Shown: positions 1 to 9,169, counted from the first letter of the stretch. The stretch is DNA of 64,000 nucleotides from Cytophagaceae bacterium (GCA_025454925.1 JALONM010000002.1:62001-126000); one strand, 5' to 3'. Made by a program: numbers and translations. Notes: generated from the letters alone by a model not told the origin.

Positions 1-1416
1 CTGCAGCGCGTTAAAGAAGGCAAAACAAGTATTTTGATAGGCACTCATAAACTCATCGGAAAAGAAGTTCAGTTTAAAGATTTAGGACTTTTAATTATTG
101 ATGAAGAGCAAAAATTTGGTGTGAAAGTGAAAGAGAAGTTGCGCGAGTTCAAAGTAAATGTAGATACGCTCACATTAACCGCCACTCCCATTCCTAGAAC
201 CTTGCATTTTTCCCTGATGGGTGCGCGCGACTTGTCCATTATTGCAACGCCGCCACCCAACAGGCAGCCTGTTACTACCGCTATCCATGTATTTGACGAA
301 GTGCTGATCCGCGATGCTGTAGTGCAGGAACTCAAAAGAGGAGGCCAGGTTTTCTTTGTTCATAATCGTATTTCCGACATCGAAGAAGTAGCCGGTAAAA
401 TCAAACGGCTCGTTCCGGATAGTAAAATTGCTGTTGGCCATGGTCAAATGGAAGGTGAAAAGTTAGAACGCATTATGCTTGGCTTTGTGGACGGAGATTA
501 TGATGTACTGGTTTCTACCAACATTATTGAATCCGGGTTGGATATTCCCAATGCCAATACCATTATCATCAATCAGGCACAGAATTTCGGCTTGTCGGAT
601 CTGCATCAAATGAGAGGGCGCGTAGGCCGCTCTAACAAGAAAGCCTATTGCTATTTGCTTACGCCGCCAATCTCTGTGCTGGCTTCCGATTCCCGCAAGC
701 GACTAAGTGCCTTGGAAGAATTTTCGGATCTTGGAGACGGATTTAAGGTTGCCATGCGCGATATGGATATTCGGGGAGCTGGAAATTTGTTAGGTGCAGA
801 ACAAAGCGGATTCATAAGCGATTTGGGTTTTGAGATGTATCACAAAATTCTAGATGAATCTATTCAGGAACTAAAAGAAACAGAGTTTAAAGAACTCTTT
901 CAACATGAACTCGACATGCGCGAACTCAAGGCTCTTAGTCCTGATTGCACGATTGAAACCGATCTTTCCATCATCATCCCTGACGATTACGTTAGTAATA
1001 TCACCGAACGCTTAAGTCTATATTCTGCAATTGACAATATCAAAGAAGAAGGTGAACTACAAATGTTTGTACTTTCACTGGTGGATCGATTTGGAACCCT
1101 GCCCCAGGAGACGGAAGCCCTCATTGAAACCATACGCTTGCGTTGGAAAGCGGAAAAACTTGGTTTTGAAAAACTGATGCTTAAAAATGATACCTTGAAG
1201 GGATACTTTGTGCCGGCCAACAACGAATCCTATTACCGCTCTGAAGTGTTTGGTGCTATTTTAAATTACGTTCAGCAGAATCAAAAGCGGGCAAAGCTGA
1301 AAGAAGTTTCCAAAAAACTAATGTTGCAAGTAGAATTTGTGGGTAGTATAGAGTCCGCACATACCTTGCTGGATGGCATTTTAGAACTGATACCAGAAAA
1401 AAGTACTCAAGCTTAA
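1..1416 (+). CDS. mfd: Transcription-repair coupling factor Mfd, C-terminal part (5' end outside window)
   Basis: The reading frame is open from base 1, so the gene starts upstream; about 471 residues are visible of a family that is usually about 1100 long. Mfd is a DNA translocase that pushes stalled RNA polymerase off damaged DNA and recruits UvrA. Seen here: the helicase motif II DEEQ, motif III TATPIPRT, the HNRI segment, the motif VI QMRGRVGRS and, after about residue 330, the C-terminal regulatory domain region typical of Mfd. The TATPIPRT and GAGNLLG segments separate it from RecG. It is followed 13 bases later by mgsA on the same strand. An ATG-less internal start near base 34 is an artefact of truncation. 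Confidence 0.95.
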   Translation: MQRVKEGKTSILIGTHKLIGKEVQFKDLGLLIIDEEQKFGVKVKEKLREFKVNVDTLTLTATPIPRTLHFSLMGARDLSIIATPPPNRQPVTTAIHVFDEVLIRDAVVQELKRGGQVFFVHNRISDIEEVAGKIKRLVPDSKIAVGHGQMEGEKLERIMLGFVDGDYDVLVSTNIIESGLDIPNANTIIINQAQNFGLSDLHQMRGRVGRSNKKAYCYLLTPPISVLASDSRKRLSALEEFSDLGDGFKVAMRDMDIRGAGNLLGAEQSGFISDLGFEMYHKILDESIQELKETEFKELFQHELDMRELKALSPDCTIETDLSIIIPDDYVSNITERLSLYSAIDNIKEEGELQMFVLSLVDRFGTLPQETEALIETIRLRWKAEKLGFEKLMLKNDTLKGYFVPANNESYYRSEVFGAILNYVQQNQKRAKLKEVSKKLMLQVEFVGSIESAHTLLDGILELIPEKSTQA

Positions 1417-1429
1417 ATCGGAAAAAAGC

Positions 1430-1867
1430 ATGGAAGAAAAGAAACGTATCGCCCTGATTGCTCACGATCATAAGAAACAAGAACTGGTAGAATGGGTGTT
1501 GCAACATAAAGCCATTATTACGCAGCATGAATTATTTGCCACTGGCACCACTGGTCGATTGGTCGAAGAGGCACTGGGTGGATATCCAGTTCATAAATTT
1601 CAAAGTGGGCCTCTGGGGGGCGATCAACAAATTGGAGCCCTCATCGTCGAACGAAAACTGGATGTGCTTATTTTTTTCTGGGATCCCATGCAAGCTCAAC
1701 CCCACGATCCTGACGTAAAAGCCCTGTTAAGAATTGCCGCCGTGTGGAATATTGTAATGGCCTGCGATCGCACTACCGCCGATTTTGTGTTAAGTTCCCC
1801 CTTAATGACCAAATCGTACTCCCCCCTGGTACCTGATTTCTCTGCGCATTTAAATAGAAAGGTTTGA
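1430..1867 (+). CDS. mgsA: Methylglyoxal synthase
   Basis: Converts dihydroxyacetone phosphate to methylglyoxal and phosphate, a bypass of lower glycolysis when phosphate is short. The 145 residues match the usual family length. Visible motifs are IALIAHDHKK near the N-terminus, the phosphate-binding FATGTTG at residues 36-42, and GGDQQIGA at 63-70, with Asp65 corresponding to the catalytic Asp71 of the E. coli enzyme. The PHDPDV motif follows in the second half. The ATG lies 13 bases after the mfd stop, so read-through from mfd is possible. An AT-rich inverted repeat just downstream probably ends the transcript. Confidence 0.95.
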   Translation: MEEKKRIALIAHDHKKQELVEWVLQHKAIITQHELFATGTTGRLVEEALGGYPVHKFQSGPLGGDQQIGALIVERKLDVLIFFWDPMQAQPHDPDVKALLRIAAVWNIVMACDRTTADFVLSSPLMTKSYSPLVPDFSAHLNRKV

Positions 1868-1883
1868 TTATCAGTGTTTTTGT

Positions 1884-1920
1884 CTTTTTTTATTTTTTTT
1901 ATAAAAAAAGATAAAAAAAG
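1884..1920. terminator. AT-rich inverted repeat after mgsA
   Basis: A run of T with one A is mirrored by a run of A with one T, giving two stacked arms of the type CTTTTTTTAT and ATAAAAAAAG separated by a second inner palindrome. It lies 17 bases after the mgsA stop. The stem is almost pure A-T, so it is a weak hairpin; a terminator is the simplest reading. Confidence 0.45.
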
Positions 1921-1969
1921 TGGGAACGTTTTGGCCTTTCCATAGTCTGATAGGTATAGAGTTTATTAA

Positions 1970-2563
1970 ATGCTTTCTGAACAAGAAATAATAAAAGGTT
2001 GTAAAGATTTTGACCCTCTCGCACAGCAACTGCTTTATAAAAAGTATGTGGGCACCATGAGGATGGTCTGTCTTCGTTACAGCAAAGACAGGGAGGAAGC
2101 AAAAGACTTGTTGCAAGAAGGCTTTATTAAGATCTATACTCAGATATCAAAGTTCAACAACGCAGGTTCGCTGGAAGGTTGGATGAAAAGAGTGATGGTA
2201 AATACCGCCATTACCCATTTTCATAAATCAAAAAAAATGGTCTTTGAACCGTTCGAGCCTTACAGTGATTCCGATTCGGAAGAAACTAAACGTTCGAATC
2301 ATGTCAATCTTGGCGAATCAGAGGATACTGAATTAGAGTCAGAAGTGGAATTTACGCACGAGGAACTTCTTGAGGCATTGAACCAGTTACCCGAAGGGTA
2401 TAGACTGGTATTTAACATGTATCACATTGAGGAGTATTCGCATGCTGAAATTGGAAAATTTTTCGGCTATGACGAAAGAACATCGAGAACTCGATTGTTC
2501 AGAGCACGGAAAATGTTGCAGGATATCCTGCAGCAAGTATCAGCAAGTAAAATCGATCGATAA
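1970..2563 (+). CDS. ECF-type RNA polymerase sigma factor
   Basis: A 197-residue sigma-70 family protein of the extracytoplasmic-function group. Region 2 is seen as EEAKDLLQEGFIKIY and GWMKRVMVNTAITHF (about residues 40-85). Region 4 is LPEGYRLVFNMYHIEEYSH followed by the helix-turn-helix around DERTSRTRLFRARKML (about 140-190). The linker between them is unusually long and acidic (about residues 95-130). The next gene begins on the last base of the stop codon, and the third overlaps the second by 4 bases, so the three form a tight operon: sigma factor, membrane protein, envelope protein. This order is common for Bacteroidota sigma/anti-sigma pairs; the regulon and signal cannot be read from sequence. 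Confidence 0.92.
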   Translation: MLSEQEIIKGCKDFDPLAQQLLYKKYVGTMRMVCLRYSKDREEAKDLLQEGFIKIYTQISKFNNAGSLEGWMKRVMVNTAITHFHKSKKMVFEPFEPYSDSDSEETKRSNHVNLGESEDTELESEVEFTHEELLEALNQLPEGYRLVFNMYHIEEYSHAEIGKFFGYDERTSRTRLFRARKMLQDILQQVSASKIDR

Positions 2564-3204
2564 TGTCAAAAGAAAAAGGGCACATAGGAAAATTGTACAA
2601 GGATGCGTTTCAGCATGCCTCTTTGAACAGCGCACAGGACGATCAGGATTGGGCGCCCATCTCCAATCGTTTGGACAAAAAGAGATTCTTTCGATTCTCT
2701 TTGACAAGGTTTAATATTTATTATAGTTCGCTGATTGCTATCTCATTTTTGTTGTTACTTTTCCTGCTCTTGAAATCCGCCCGTAGGGAGCAAGGCGAAG
2801 CATCATATAGCACTCAATCCTCCGATACTTCTGCTTCTTTATACCAAATATCTTCCCATCATCGATCCGCTTCTGGGGCGAATCCTCCCGTGCAGGAAAA
2901 TACCGGATCCATCCCGGCAAAAACGTATCCACAGAAAAATGTAATCAGTCAAAAGTCAAACACAGTTTTGGCTGACGCTAATAATCTTCCACCTGATTAT
3001 AAGAAACTAGAGAACACCATTACAAAGGATAGCAGTATTAAAAATGCCGCAGAAATCAGTTCAACGTATTATAAATCAGATAGTTTAATTGTATCTAATA
3101 GTGTTTCAGTTCGGAAACCCAAAAAAATTGTGTACATTACACGCCAGGATACAATCATGGTGATTGATACCTTGGGTCCGAAGAAACAGCGAAGAAAAAA
3201 ATGA
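2563..3204 (+). CDS. Single-pass membrane protein, probable anti-sigma partner
   Basis: 213 residues with no recognised enzyme motif. The N-terminal 50 residues are charged and cytoplasmic in character, one hydrophobic segment spans about residues 52-71, and the rest is a Ser/Thr/Asn-rich region likely to be periplasmic, ending in a basic tail. Position supports an anti-sigma role: it shares one base with the stop of the ECF sigma gene (TAATG), implying translational coupling. The first 50 residues contain a short helical, W-containing segment resembling the sigma-binding part of similar Bacteroidota proteins, but I see no zinc-binding ZAS motif, so the anti-sigma role is inferred from context. 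Confidence 0.75.
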   Translation: MSKEKGHIGKLYKDAFQHASLNSAQDDQDWAPISNRLDKKRFFRFSLTRFNIYYSSLIAISFLLLLFLLLKSARREQGEASYSTQSSDTSASLYQISSHHRSASGANPPVQENTGSIPAKTYPQKNVISQKSNTVLADANNLPPDYKKLENTITKDSSIKNAAEISSTYYKSDSLIVSNSVSVRKPKKIVYITRQDTIMVIDTLGPKKQRRKK

Positions 3205-3971
3205 GATATCTCCTCTCATCGATTTTAATCTTATTATTAGTACGTGTAAACGCTCAGGTTGATACCAGTAAATTGGATGATTCAGAAGTAGACACGATTG
3301 TCATAGTTCAGTCTCCTCACGTTATTAGAAAAACAGTGGTGCTAGACGATATTCCCAGAAAAAAAAGGCAAACCATGCACTGGGGCGTTTTGCTTTCCTC
3401 AGCTACTTCTTACAACAGAGCCTTTTATAACGTTTGCTCGGATTGTAAAGAGATCTTCGATACCATCAAATACGCCACCCGCAATTCCTTAGGCTATCGT
3501 TTTTCATTCGGCGCTTTCAAGTATTGGGATCGATGGGGTATGATGGTGTACGGAAGCGTGCTTCAGCATCGTCAAAATTTTTCTTTTGAAGGTAATTACG
3601 ATGTCAATAAGTTTAGTTATAGTTCATGGGGTATTGAAGTGTCTTACGCCTTGTGGAAAGCTGCAAAAAACAGAATGGACCTTGCCATTTGTTATGAACA
3701 GCAACAAAAGCAAAATGTTAGCGGAAGCACAGTGGATGAGGAAGGTACCTATACCGTGGTGCCCATCGCCACGGTTCGTAATTTTCGTCAAATTTTACCA
3801 AATGCTGGTGGCACCGTCCGTTACTCAGCCATCCTTTCCAAGCATTCAGCACTTTCTTTAGGGTTGATTTACCGGTATGAAATGCTGGCAAACACGGTTA
3901 GAAACGAACCGTACATCGAACAACGACATACCATACATCCCGAGCTGGCATGGCGTTTTTACATAGAATAG
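3201..3971 (+). CDS. Exported protein, probable outer-membrane beta-barrel
   Basis: 256 residues beginning with a signal peptide that ends near NAQ (about residue 19). After a 40-residue linker, the remainder shows alternating polar/aromatic strands (for example GYRFSFGAFKYW, MVYGSVLQHRQ, LGLIYRYEML) and ends in WRFYIE, as in small outer-membrane barrels. The ATG overlaps the previous gene by 4 bases (ATGA), so it belongs to the sigma operon and may be the envelope element sensed or produced by it. No family recognised; barrel topology is an inference. Confidence 0.7.
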   Translation: MRYLLSSILILLLVRVNAQVDTSKLDDSEVDTIVIVQSPHVIRKTVVLDDIPRKKRQTMHWGVLLSSATSYNRAFYNVCSDCKEIFDTIKYATRNSLGYRFSFGAFKYWDRWGMMVYGSVLQHRQNFSFEGNYDVNKFSYSSWGIEVSYALWKAAKNRMDLAICYEQQQKQNVSGSTVDEEGTYTVVPIATVRNFRQILPNAGGTVRYSAILSKHSALSLGLIYRYEMLANTVRNEPYIEQRHTIHPELAWRFYIE

Positions 3972-4000
3972 CGCCAGTCAGTGCACTACTTGCCCGACAA

Positions 4001-4192
4001 TCAATGGTAATGATGATCGTCTTTGCTAAAAAAGCGCAGTACTGTCCCAAGCATAAATACCAACAACCACGTCGGATATAATGCCCACATATTGTCAACT
4101 TTTTTGTTGATCAGAAATAACACCAGCTGACAGAATACACTGAAAAATACACCGACAATGCTTAAGGTTTGAAAACCATTGAGACTTTGCAT
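4001..4192 (-). CDS. Small two-helix membrane protein, unknown
   Basis: 63 residues from ATG at 4192 (a longer upstream start at 4228 would add a very lysine-rich stretch and is less likely). Two hydrophobic segments, about residues 8-27 and 36-51, are separated by a short loop with INKKVDN, and the C-terminus is charged and histidine-rich. It lies convergent to the barrel gene and divergent from ilvA. Small proteins of this layout are common in Bacteroidota; no function is assigned. Coding status rests on the clean hydrophobic pattern and its isolation in otherwise empty sequence. Confidence 0.55.
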   Translation of the reverse strand: MQSLNGFQTLSIVGVFFSVFCQLVLFLINKKVDNMWALYPTWLLVFMLGTVLRFFSKDDHHYH

Positions 4193-4397
4193 ACAAGTAA
4201 TTATAGCCTTTTTTTTTCTTTTGGCCAATAATTTTAAGATTTTTAACCTCAGTCTGAGATTTTTATACGTGACTGGATGGTGTTACCTATCATGTTTTTG
4301 TGGTAAATTTCTTTGAATGCCTTGTGTTACATAATTTTCAAAGGCTTCAGGTGCCCAAATGCAGGAAGGAAAGAATGAGTATTTAGCAAGCAATGAT

Positions 4398-5654
4398 ATG
4401 TCGGATTCCTTTTCAAATTTTGCAAGCATAGAGCGTATTCATAAAGCGGGAGAGCGCTTGAAAGGAGTGGCTGTGCATACGCCTTTACAAAAAAATAAAA
4501 ATCTTTCGGAGGCCTATGCCTGCTCCTTGTGGCTAAAAAGAGAAGACTTGCAATTAGTAAGGTCGTATAAGTTGCGTGGTGCATATAACATGATTTCTGC
4601 AGTGCCTGAAGCAAAGAATGGTGTCGTATGTGCAAGTGCGGGCAACCATGCGCAAGGAGTCGCATACAGCTGCAGTAAGTTAGGAATACAAGGCACTATT
4701 TTTATGCCGGCCACTACTCCCAAACAAAAAATACATCAGGTAAAAATGTTTGGTAAGGAATTTATTGAAGTACGTCTGGTAGGCGATACCTTCGACGATG
4801 CCTATGCTGAGGCCATTGCCTATGCCGAAAATAAAAAATTAACGTTTGTACATCCTTTCGACCATCCGCTCATTGTTGAAGGACAAGCTACGGTGGGCAT
4901 TGAAATATTAGCCGACATGCAGGAACCTATCGACTATTTGATTGTTCCGGTAGGAGGGGGAGGGCTCGTGTCCGGACTTATTTCCTGGTTTAAGGTATTG
5001 AGCCCCGATACCAAAATCATAGGCGTTGAGCCGGAAGGGGCGCCTGCCATGCTTACTTCACTGGAGGCTGGCCTCAACACACCTCTGGCTACTATCGATA
5101 AATTTGTGGATGGTGCTGCGGTAAAAAGGGTAGGAGATTTAAATTTTGCTATCTGCAAAGATCATCTCGATCAGGTTATATTGGTGCCGGAAGGGAAAGT
5201 TTGCTCCACCATCATTAAGCTCTACAACGAAGAAGCCATAGTGGTGGAACCGGCCGGATCATTGGCCATTGCTGCACTCGATTTTATGAAAGATAAAATC
5301 AAAGGCAAAAATGTGATCTGCGTAGTAACCGGCAGCAACAACGATTTGGGCCGGATGGATGAAATAAAAGAACGGTCTCTCTTGTACGAAGGCTTAAAAC
5401 ATTATTTCATCATTAACTTTCCGCAGCGGGCAGGTGCCTTGCGTGAGTTCCTCGATCAGGTGCTAGGACCCAACGACGACATTACCCGATTTGAGTATAC
5501 CAAAAAAAATATGAAAGAATACGGTCCAGCCCTGGTAGGGATCGAATTAAAAAACAAAGAAGATTATAGTGCGCTGATTGATCGTATGGAAAAGAAAGGC
5601 ATTGTATACTTGACCATCAACAGCGATCCCAATTTATTTAATTATTTCTTATAA
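4398..5654 (+). CDS. ilvA: Threonine dehydratase (threonine ammonia-lyase), biosynthetic
   Basis: PLP enzyme converting threonine to 2-oxobutanoate and ammonia, the first committed step of isoleucine synthesis. The Schiff-base lysine is in SYKLRGAYN (about residue 58 from this start), the phosphate-binding glycine loop is VPVGGGGLVSG, and the SAGNHAQGVA segment is typical of the fold. The last 85 residues (from HYFIINFPQRAGAL) form the ACT-like regulatory domain, so isoleucine feedback is expected. The frame also has an ATG at 4359; I prefer 4398 because the family has a short leader before the conserved RLKGV. The next gene starts 1 base after the stop. Confidence 0.93.
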   Translation: MSDSFSNFASIERIHKAGERLKGVAVHTPLQKNKNLSEAYACSLWLKREDLQLVRSYKLRGAYNMISAVPEAKNGVVCASAGNHAQGVAYSCSKLGIQGTIFMPATTPKQKIHQVKMFGKEFIEVRLVGDTFDDAYAEAIAYAENKKLTFVHPFDHPLIVEGQATVGIEILADMQEPIDYLIVPVGGGGLVSGLISWFKVLSPDTKIIGVEPEGAPAMLTSLEAGLNTPLATIDKFVDGAAVKRVGDLNFAICKDHLDQVILVPEGKVCSTIIKLYNEEAIVVEPAGSLAIAALDFMKDKIKGKNVICVVTGSNNDLGRMDEIKERSLLYEGLKHYFIINFPQRAGALREFLDQVLGPNDDITRFEYTKKNMKEYGPALVGIELKNKEDYSALIDRMEKKGIVYLTINSDPNLFNYFL

Positions 5655-5655
5655 T

Positions 5656-6558
5656 ATGGAGAAAGTACTCGTAACCGGTGGAACAGGTTTAGTAGGAAGC
5701 AGTCTGATTCCTTTTTTGAAAAGCAAAGGCTATGAACCCTATGTATTAAGCAGGAAGCCTTCCAAAAGTGCCACCACACTGTATTGGAATCCTTCTCGAA
5801 AACATATCGACCTTTCGGCACTGCAGAAAATGGATTACATCATTCATTTGGCTGGTTCGAATGTGTTTGAAAAAAAATGGAGTGAAGAAAATAAAAAAGA
5901 AATTCTTGAAAGCCGTGTAGAAGGGGCGCGTTTGTTATCCATGGCCATGAAAGAACATGGTATAAAACCCAAAGCCTTTATCACGGCCTCTGGCGTAGCC
6001 TATTACGGCACCGATACCGGCGATCAGTGGATCAACGAAGAGGCGCCTAAAGGCCCAGGATTTTTGTCGGAAGTAGTAGAGGCCTGGGAAAAAGAAGCCG
6101 ATACCATTGCCGCGCAAGGAGTGCGCACTGTAAAATTCAGAATTGGCTTGGTGCTTAGCAGCGAAGGCGGGGCATTGGAAAAAATGAAAACGCCCGCCTT
6201 GATGGGAGCTTCTTCTCCGCTTGGTTCGGGTGATCAGTACATGCCCTGGATAGATGTATTGGACCTTTGCGCCATGATGGAATTTGGACTTAAAAATCCG
6301 GTGCAAGGAGTCTTCAATGCAGTAGCTCCCAATCCGGTAACCAATAAAGAATTTACAAAGTTGTTGGCACGTACCCTTCGCCGGCCTGCCTTTTTACCCG
6401 CTGTGCCCGCTTTCGTGCTCAACCTCATGTTCGGAAAAGAAAAGGCCGCTTTGTTGTTGGGAGGCAATCGCATTTCTCCCCAAAAAATTCAACAACAAGG
6501 ATTTCAATTTGAGTATCCTGAACTATCTGCATCCATGGCACGTTTATTGAAAAAGTAG
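5656..6558 (+). CDS. TIGR01777-type NAD-dependent epimerase family protein (YfcH-like)
   Basis: 300 residues with an N-terminal Rossmann motif GGTGLVG at residues 8-14, a middle segment FITASGVAYYG (short-chain dehydrogenase-like Ser and Tyr), and the C-terminal DUF1731-type segment with FGKEKAALLLGG and FQFEYPEL. This is the YfcH/SDR39U1 family, whose substrate is unknown. It begins directly after ilvA, so the two are probably co-transcribed; the link to isoleucine synthesis is not established. Confidence 0.88.
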   Translation: MEKVLVTGGTGLVGSSLIPFLKSKGYEPYVLSRKPSKSATTLYWNPSRKHIDLSALQKMDYIIHLAGSNVFEKKWSEENKKEILESRVEGARLLSMAMKEHGIKPKAFITASGVAYYGTDTGDQWINEEAPKGPGFLSEVVEAWEKEADTIAAQGVRTVKFRIGLVLSSEGGALEKMKTPALMGASSPLGSGDQYMPWIDVLDLCAMMEFGLKNPVQGVFNAVAPNPVTNKEFTKLLARTLRRPAFLPAVPAFVLNLMFGKEKAALLLGGNRISPQKIQQQGFQFEYPELSASMARLLKK

Positions 6559-6591
6559 TAATAGCCAACTATTTACATTAAAATAGCGTAT

Positions 6592-7443
6592 ATGGGGAAA
6601 CGGGTGGACGACTTAAATTTTTTTGAGATGAATGATTTTAAAGAACCCAAGGCTAATCTCGGTGCAGATTCTGGCCTTGAATCAAAATTGGAGAAAGAAA
6701 ATCTCTCCTACAAACAAAAAACAATTGACCTGTCTTCGGAAGAAGAGAAAAAAATACGTCAAGCTTTTAAACAACGTGATTGGAATGAAATAAAAAGTGC
6801 CGACTCCTGGGCAATTTTTAAAGTCATGGCCGAATTTGTAGAAGGATTCGAAAAATTATCTAAAATCGGACCTTGTGTATCCATTTTTGGATCGGCAAGA
6901 ACGCTGCCTAATAATCCTTATTACGAAATGGCCGTTGAAATTGCAGCCAAGCTCGTGCGTCATGGATATGGAGTTATTACCGGGGGTGGTCCTGGTATTA
7001 TGGAAGCTGGTAACAAAGGAGCTTTCTTACAGGGTGGTAAGTCGGTAGGCTTAAACATCATATTGCCTTTTGAACAAACCCACAATCACTACATCGATAA
7101 AGACAAAGTGTTAAACTTTGAACACTTCTTCGTACGAAAAGTAATGTTCATTAAATACTCACAAGGATTTATTGTAATGCCTGGTGGATTTGGAACGCTC
7201 GATGAATTGTTTGAAGCATTAACCCTGATACAAACTAAAAAAATCGGAAGGTTCCCCATTGTACTTGTAGGGAAATCATACTGGCAAGGGCTTTTCGACT
7301 GGATTAAAATGACATTAATTGGTCAGGAAAAAAATGCAAATCCCGAAGATTTGGATTTAATTTCTGTCGTTGATAATGCCTCCGAAGCGGTGCAGGTAAT
7401 AGATGATTTCTATTCAAAATATTTATTGCAACCAAACTTTTAA
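6592..7443 (+). CDS. LOG-family protein (TIGR00730, cytokinin riboside 5'-monophosphate phosphoribohydrolase type)
   Basis: 283 residues. The nucleotide-binding GGGPGIME is at residues 131-138 and the family signature PGGFGTLDE at 197-205. Characterised members cleave nucleoside 5'-monophosphates to base plus ribose 5-phosphate. About 90 residues precede the core domain, including a lysine/glutamate-rich segment; such N-terminal extensions occur in Bacteroidota members. Separated from the previous gene by 33 bases and followed by a clear terminator. Confidence 0.88.
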   Translation: MGKRVDDLNFFEMNDFKEPKANLGADSGLESKLEKENLSYKQKTIDLSSEEEKKIRQAFKQRDWNEIKSADSWAIFKVMAEFVEGFEKLSKIGPCVSIFGSARTLPNNPYYEMAVEIAAKLVRHGYGVITGGGPGIMEAGNKGAFLQGGKSVGLNIILPFEQTHNHYIDKDKVLNFEHFFVRKVMFIKYSQGFIVMPGGFGTLDELFEALTLIQTKKIGRFPIVLVGKSYWQGLFDWIKMTLIGQEKNANPEDLDLISVVDNASEAVQVIDDFYSKYLLQPNF

Positions 7444-7470
7444 AAAGCATCCGTATATCGGTATCTTCCA

Positions 7471-7503
7471 TAGTCGCCATTTGTTGGCGACTATTTCCTT
7501 TTT
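7471..7503 (+). terminator. Intrinsic terminator after LOG-family gene
   Basis: Perfect 8-bp stem TAGTCGCC / GGCGACTA with a 7-base loop, then a T-rich tract (TTTCCTTTTT). It lies 27 bases after the stop codon and marks the end of the ilvA-epimerase-LOG transcript. Confidence 0.85.
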
Positions 7504-7557
7504 CAAGCCCATGCAAAGGTTGAAAAATGGAGCTGGCAGAATTGAAAAAATAAAACA

Positions 7558-8457
7558 TTGAAACATAAAAAGGCGCAGTTATTAATGGTAGGAGTGAGCC
7601 TGAGCTTATCGGGTTACATCCTCTATCATTCCCTTTCCTTCAGCTTGCCCTACAAGCAGGAACAAGAACTCGCGTTCCAGCATAAAATTGCCAAGTTGCC
7701 CGACTCGCTGGTTTTTGCTGATGAGTTGGTGCATTTTAAAACCACCGATGCCTACAAGCAGTTTTATAAAGAATATAAATACCGAACTGCTCGAAATGCT
7801 TCCACTATTTCCACCCTAAGAAAGGCTGCAATATGGCTTCCGTTTTTTTCAGATATTCTCAAGCGCTACAAACTACCCGATGATTTAAAGTACGTGGCCC
7901 TTGCCGAAAGTAATTTGTCTAACGCGTACTCGCCCCGCGGCGCAGTAGGCTTCTGGCAATTTACCGAACTTACGGCCAAGCAATTCGGCTTGCGCATCAA
8001 CGAAGAAATTGACGAACGCCTCGATCCCGAAAAATCCACCTATGCCGCGTGTAAATATTTTACCAAACTGTACCAATACTTCAACAGTTGGTCGTCGGCT
8101 GCGGCAGCCTACAATTGTGGCGAGGCCTACCTCTTTTATCTGTTCAATAAACATCAGGTCAATTCCTATTACGATCTCAATTTTAAAATTGAAACGGCGG
8201 GCTATATGTACCGATTGCTCATCATAAAAGATTTGCACGAGCATCCTAAAAAATATGGATTTAAAAATTACAAGGCCTCGAAACCCGTTTACAAAAAATT
8301 AAAAATTGAAGCTACCATTCCCAATCTGGCCAAATGGTGTACCGAGAGAGAAATTATTTACTCCGAATTTCTGAAAATTAATCCCTGGATTTTAAAACAT
8401 TCCCTCACCGTTACCGAAGAAATTCCGTTTTACTGGATCAGTCTTCCCAATCAGTAG
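7558..8457 (+). CDS. Lytic transglycosylase (MltD/SLT type)
   Basis: Cleaves the glycan strands of peptidoglycan with 1,6-anhydro end formation. An N-terminal hydrophobic anchor (about residues 8-30) places it in the periplasm. The SLT domain has the catalytic glutamate in ALAESNLSNAYS (about Glu117), GAVGFWQF and the AAAAYNCGE segment. At 299 residues it ends soon after the catalytic domain and carries no visible LysM repeats, unlike longer MltD proteins. The start shown is TTG preceding KHKK; ATG at 7585 is an alternative that removes the basic residues before the anchor. Monocistronic. Confidence 0.87.
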   Translation: MKHKKAQLLMVGVSLSLSGYILYHSLSFSLPYKQEQELAFQHKIAKLPDSLVFADELVHFKTTDAYKQFYKEYKYRTARNASTISTLRKAAIWLPFFSDILKRYKLPDDLKYVALAESNLSNAYSPRGAVGFWQFTELTAKQFGLRINEEIDERLDPEKSTYAACKYFTKLYQYFNSWSSAAAAYNCGEAYLFYLFNKHQVNSYYDLNFKIETAGYMYRLLIIKDLHEHPKKYGFKNYKASKPVYKKLKIEATIPNLAKWCTEREIIYSEFLKINPWILKHSLTVTEEIPFYWISLPNQ

Positions 8458-8485
8458 TTTCAAATTTATTTTCTGATTTTTTTTT

Positions 8486-8566
8486 GGCGGCTGATCCGGC
8501 TATCGCTTCAAGGCCACGCGTTTCACGCGTGGGCTTTCCACTCTATCCGGGCCGATAGAACAGCCG
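8486..8566 (-). repeat. Dispersed structured repeat, copy E
   Basis: Minus-strand copy of the repeat family also found at 9170, 25273, 30632 and 35789. On the minus strand it has the core GGATAGAGTGGAAAGC, a perfect 8-bp hairpin CCACGCGT/ACGCGTGG, then CTTGAAGCGATAGCC. The outer arms are CGGCTG and CAGCCG, which pair. It sits 29 bases after the lytic transglycosylase stop. Confidence 0.8.
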
Positions 8567-9169
8567 TGGGCAATAGCGGAGAGAAGCGTATTTCAACCGG
8601 CTATTCTCCCTAGAAGCGAAGCGAGCGATGGAGAATGATGAACCATGGAAGGTATTTCCGACATAGAAAATTGCGGGCGTTAAAAAGAATTTCTGCTGTT
8701 CGATTCCTGCTGAAGCACTTGATTATTTGAGTCATTTCTCAATGGAAGAATTTCTATGAATAGAATTGGGTTCAAACCTACCGAGTAGACTTTCTGGCCA
8801 TCGATTTTTTGTTTATTTTATGATTTTAGTTAGCTATTTATTCATGAAAGATATTCGTGCAAAAATTAGTGTTCACCTGCTTTTTTCTTTGGTCTTCGCA
8901 TGAATATCCTCTAAGGATGATCAAAAAAAATGATCTGCCAGGTTTATATAGCGAGGATCGAATGCTGCGTTCCGTTGAGGCAATGCTTTGAGAGGAAAGC
9001 GAATTTTGCCATTTCATACGTTGGAAGAATATTGAAAATGGAGATGGTGATGAACGAGATGAACTTGAGTGCGCCTTGCGTTTTTCTCTTTCCTAGTTGT
9101 GTGCAGGAGTTTATGGTATTGTGTTAGCAAGTATGGTATGAGCATAGAGCATAACTTCAAACAAGCTTT
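8567..9169. other. Non-coding stretch between two repeat copies
   Basis: About 600 bases with no convincing gene. A 65-codon open frame at 8930-9127 has cysteine-rich, low-plausibility composition and is discounted. The first 90 bases contain GC-rich fragments that may be decayed repeat sequence; the rest is AT-rich and featureless to me. Confidence 0.5.

Noticed and set aside
5935-6306. 123-codon minus-strand frame inside the epimerase gene
   Set aside because: Lies wholly inside a well-supported gene on the other strand; a shadow frame.
8930-9127. 65-codon plus-strand open frame in the repeat-flanked gap
   Set aside because: Low-plausibility composition with clustered cysteines, no signal, no neighbour and no start-region signal; treated as chance.
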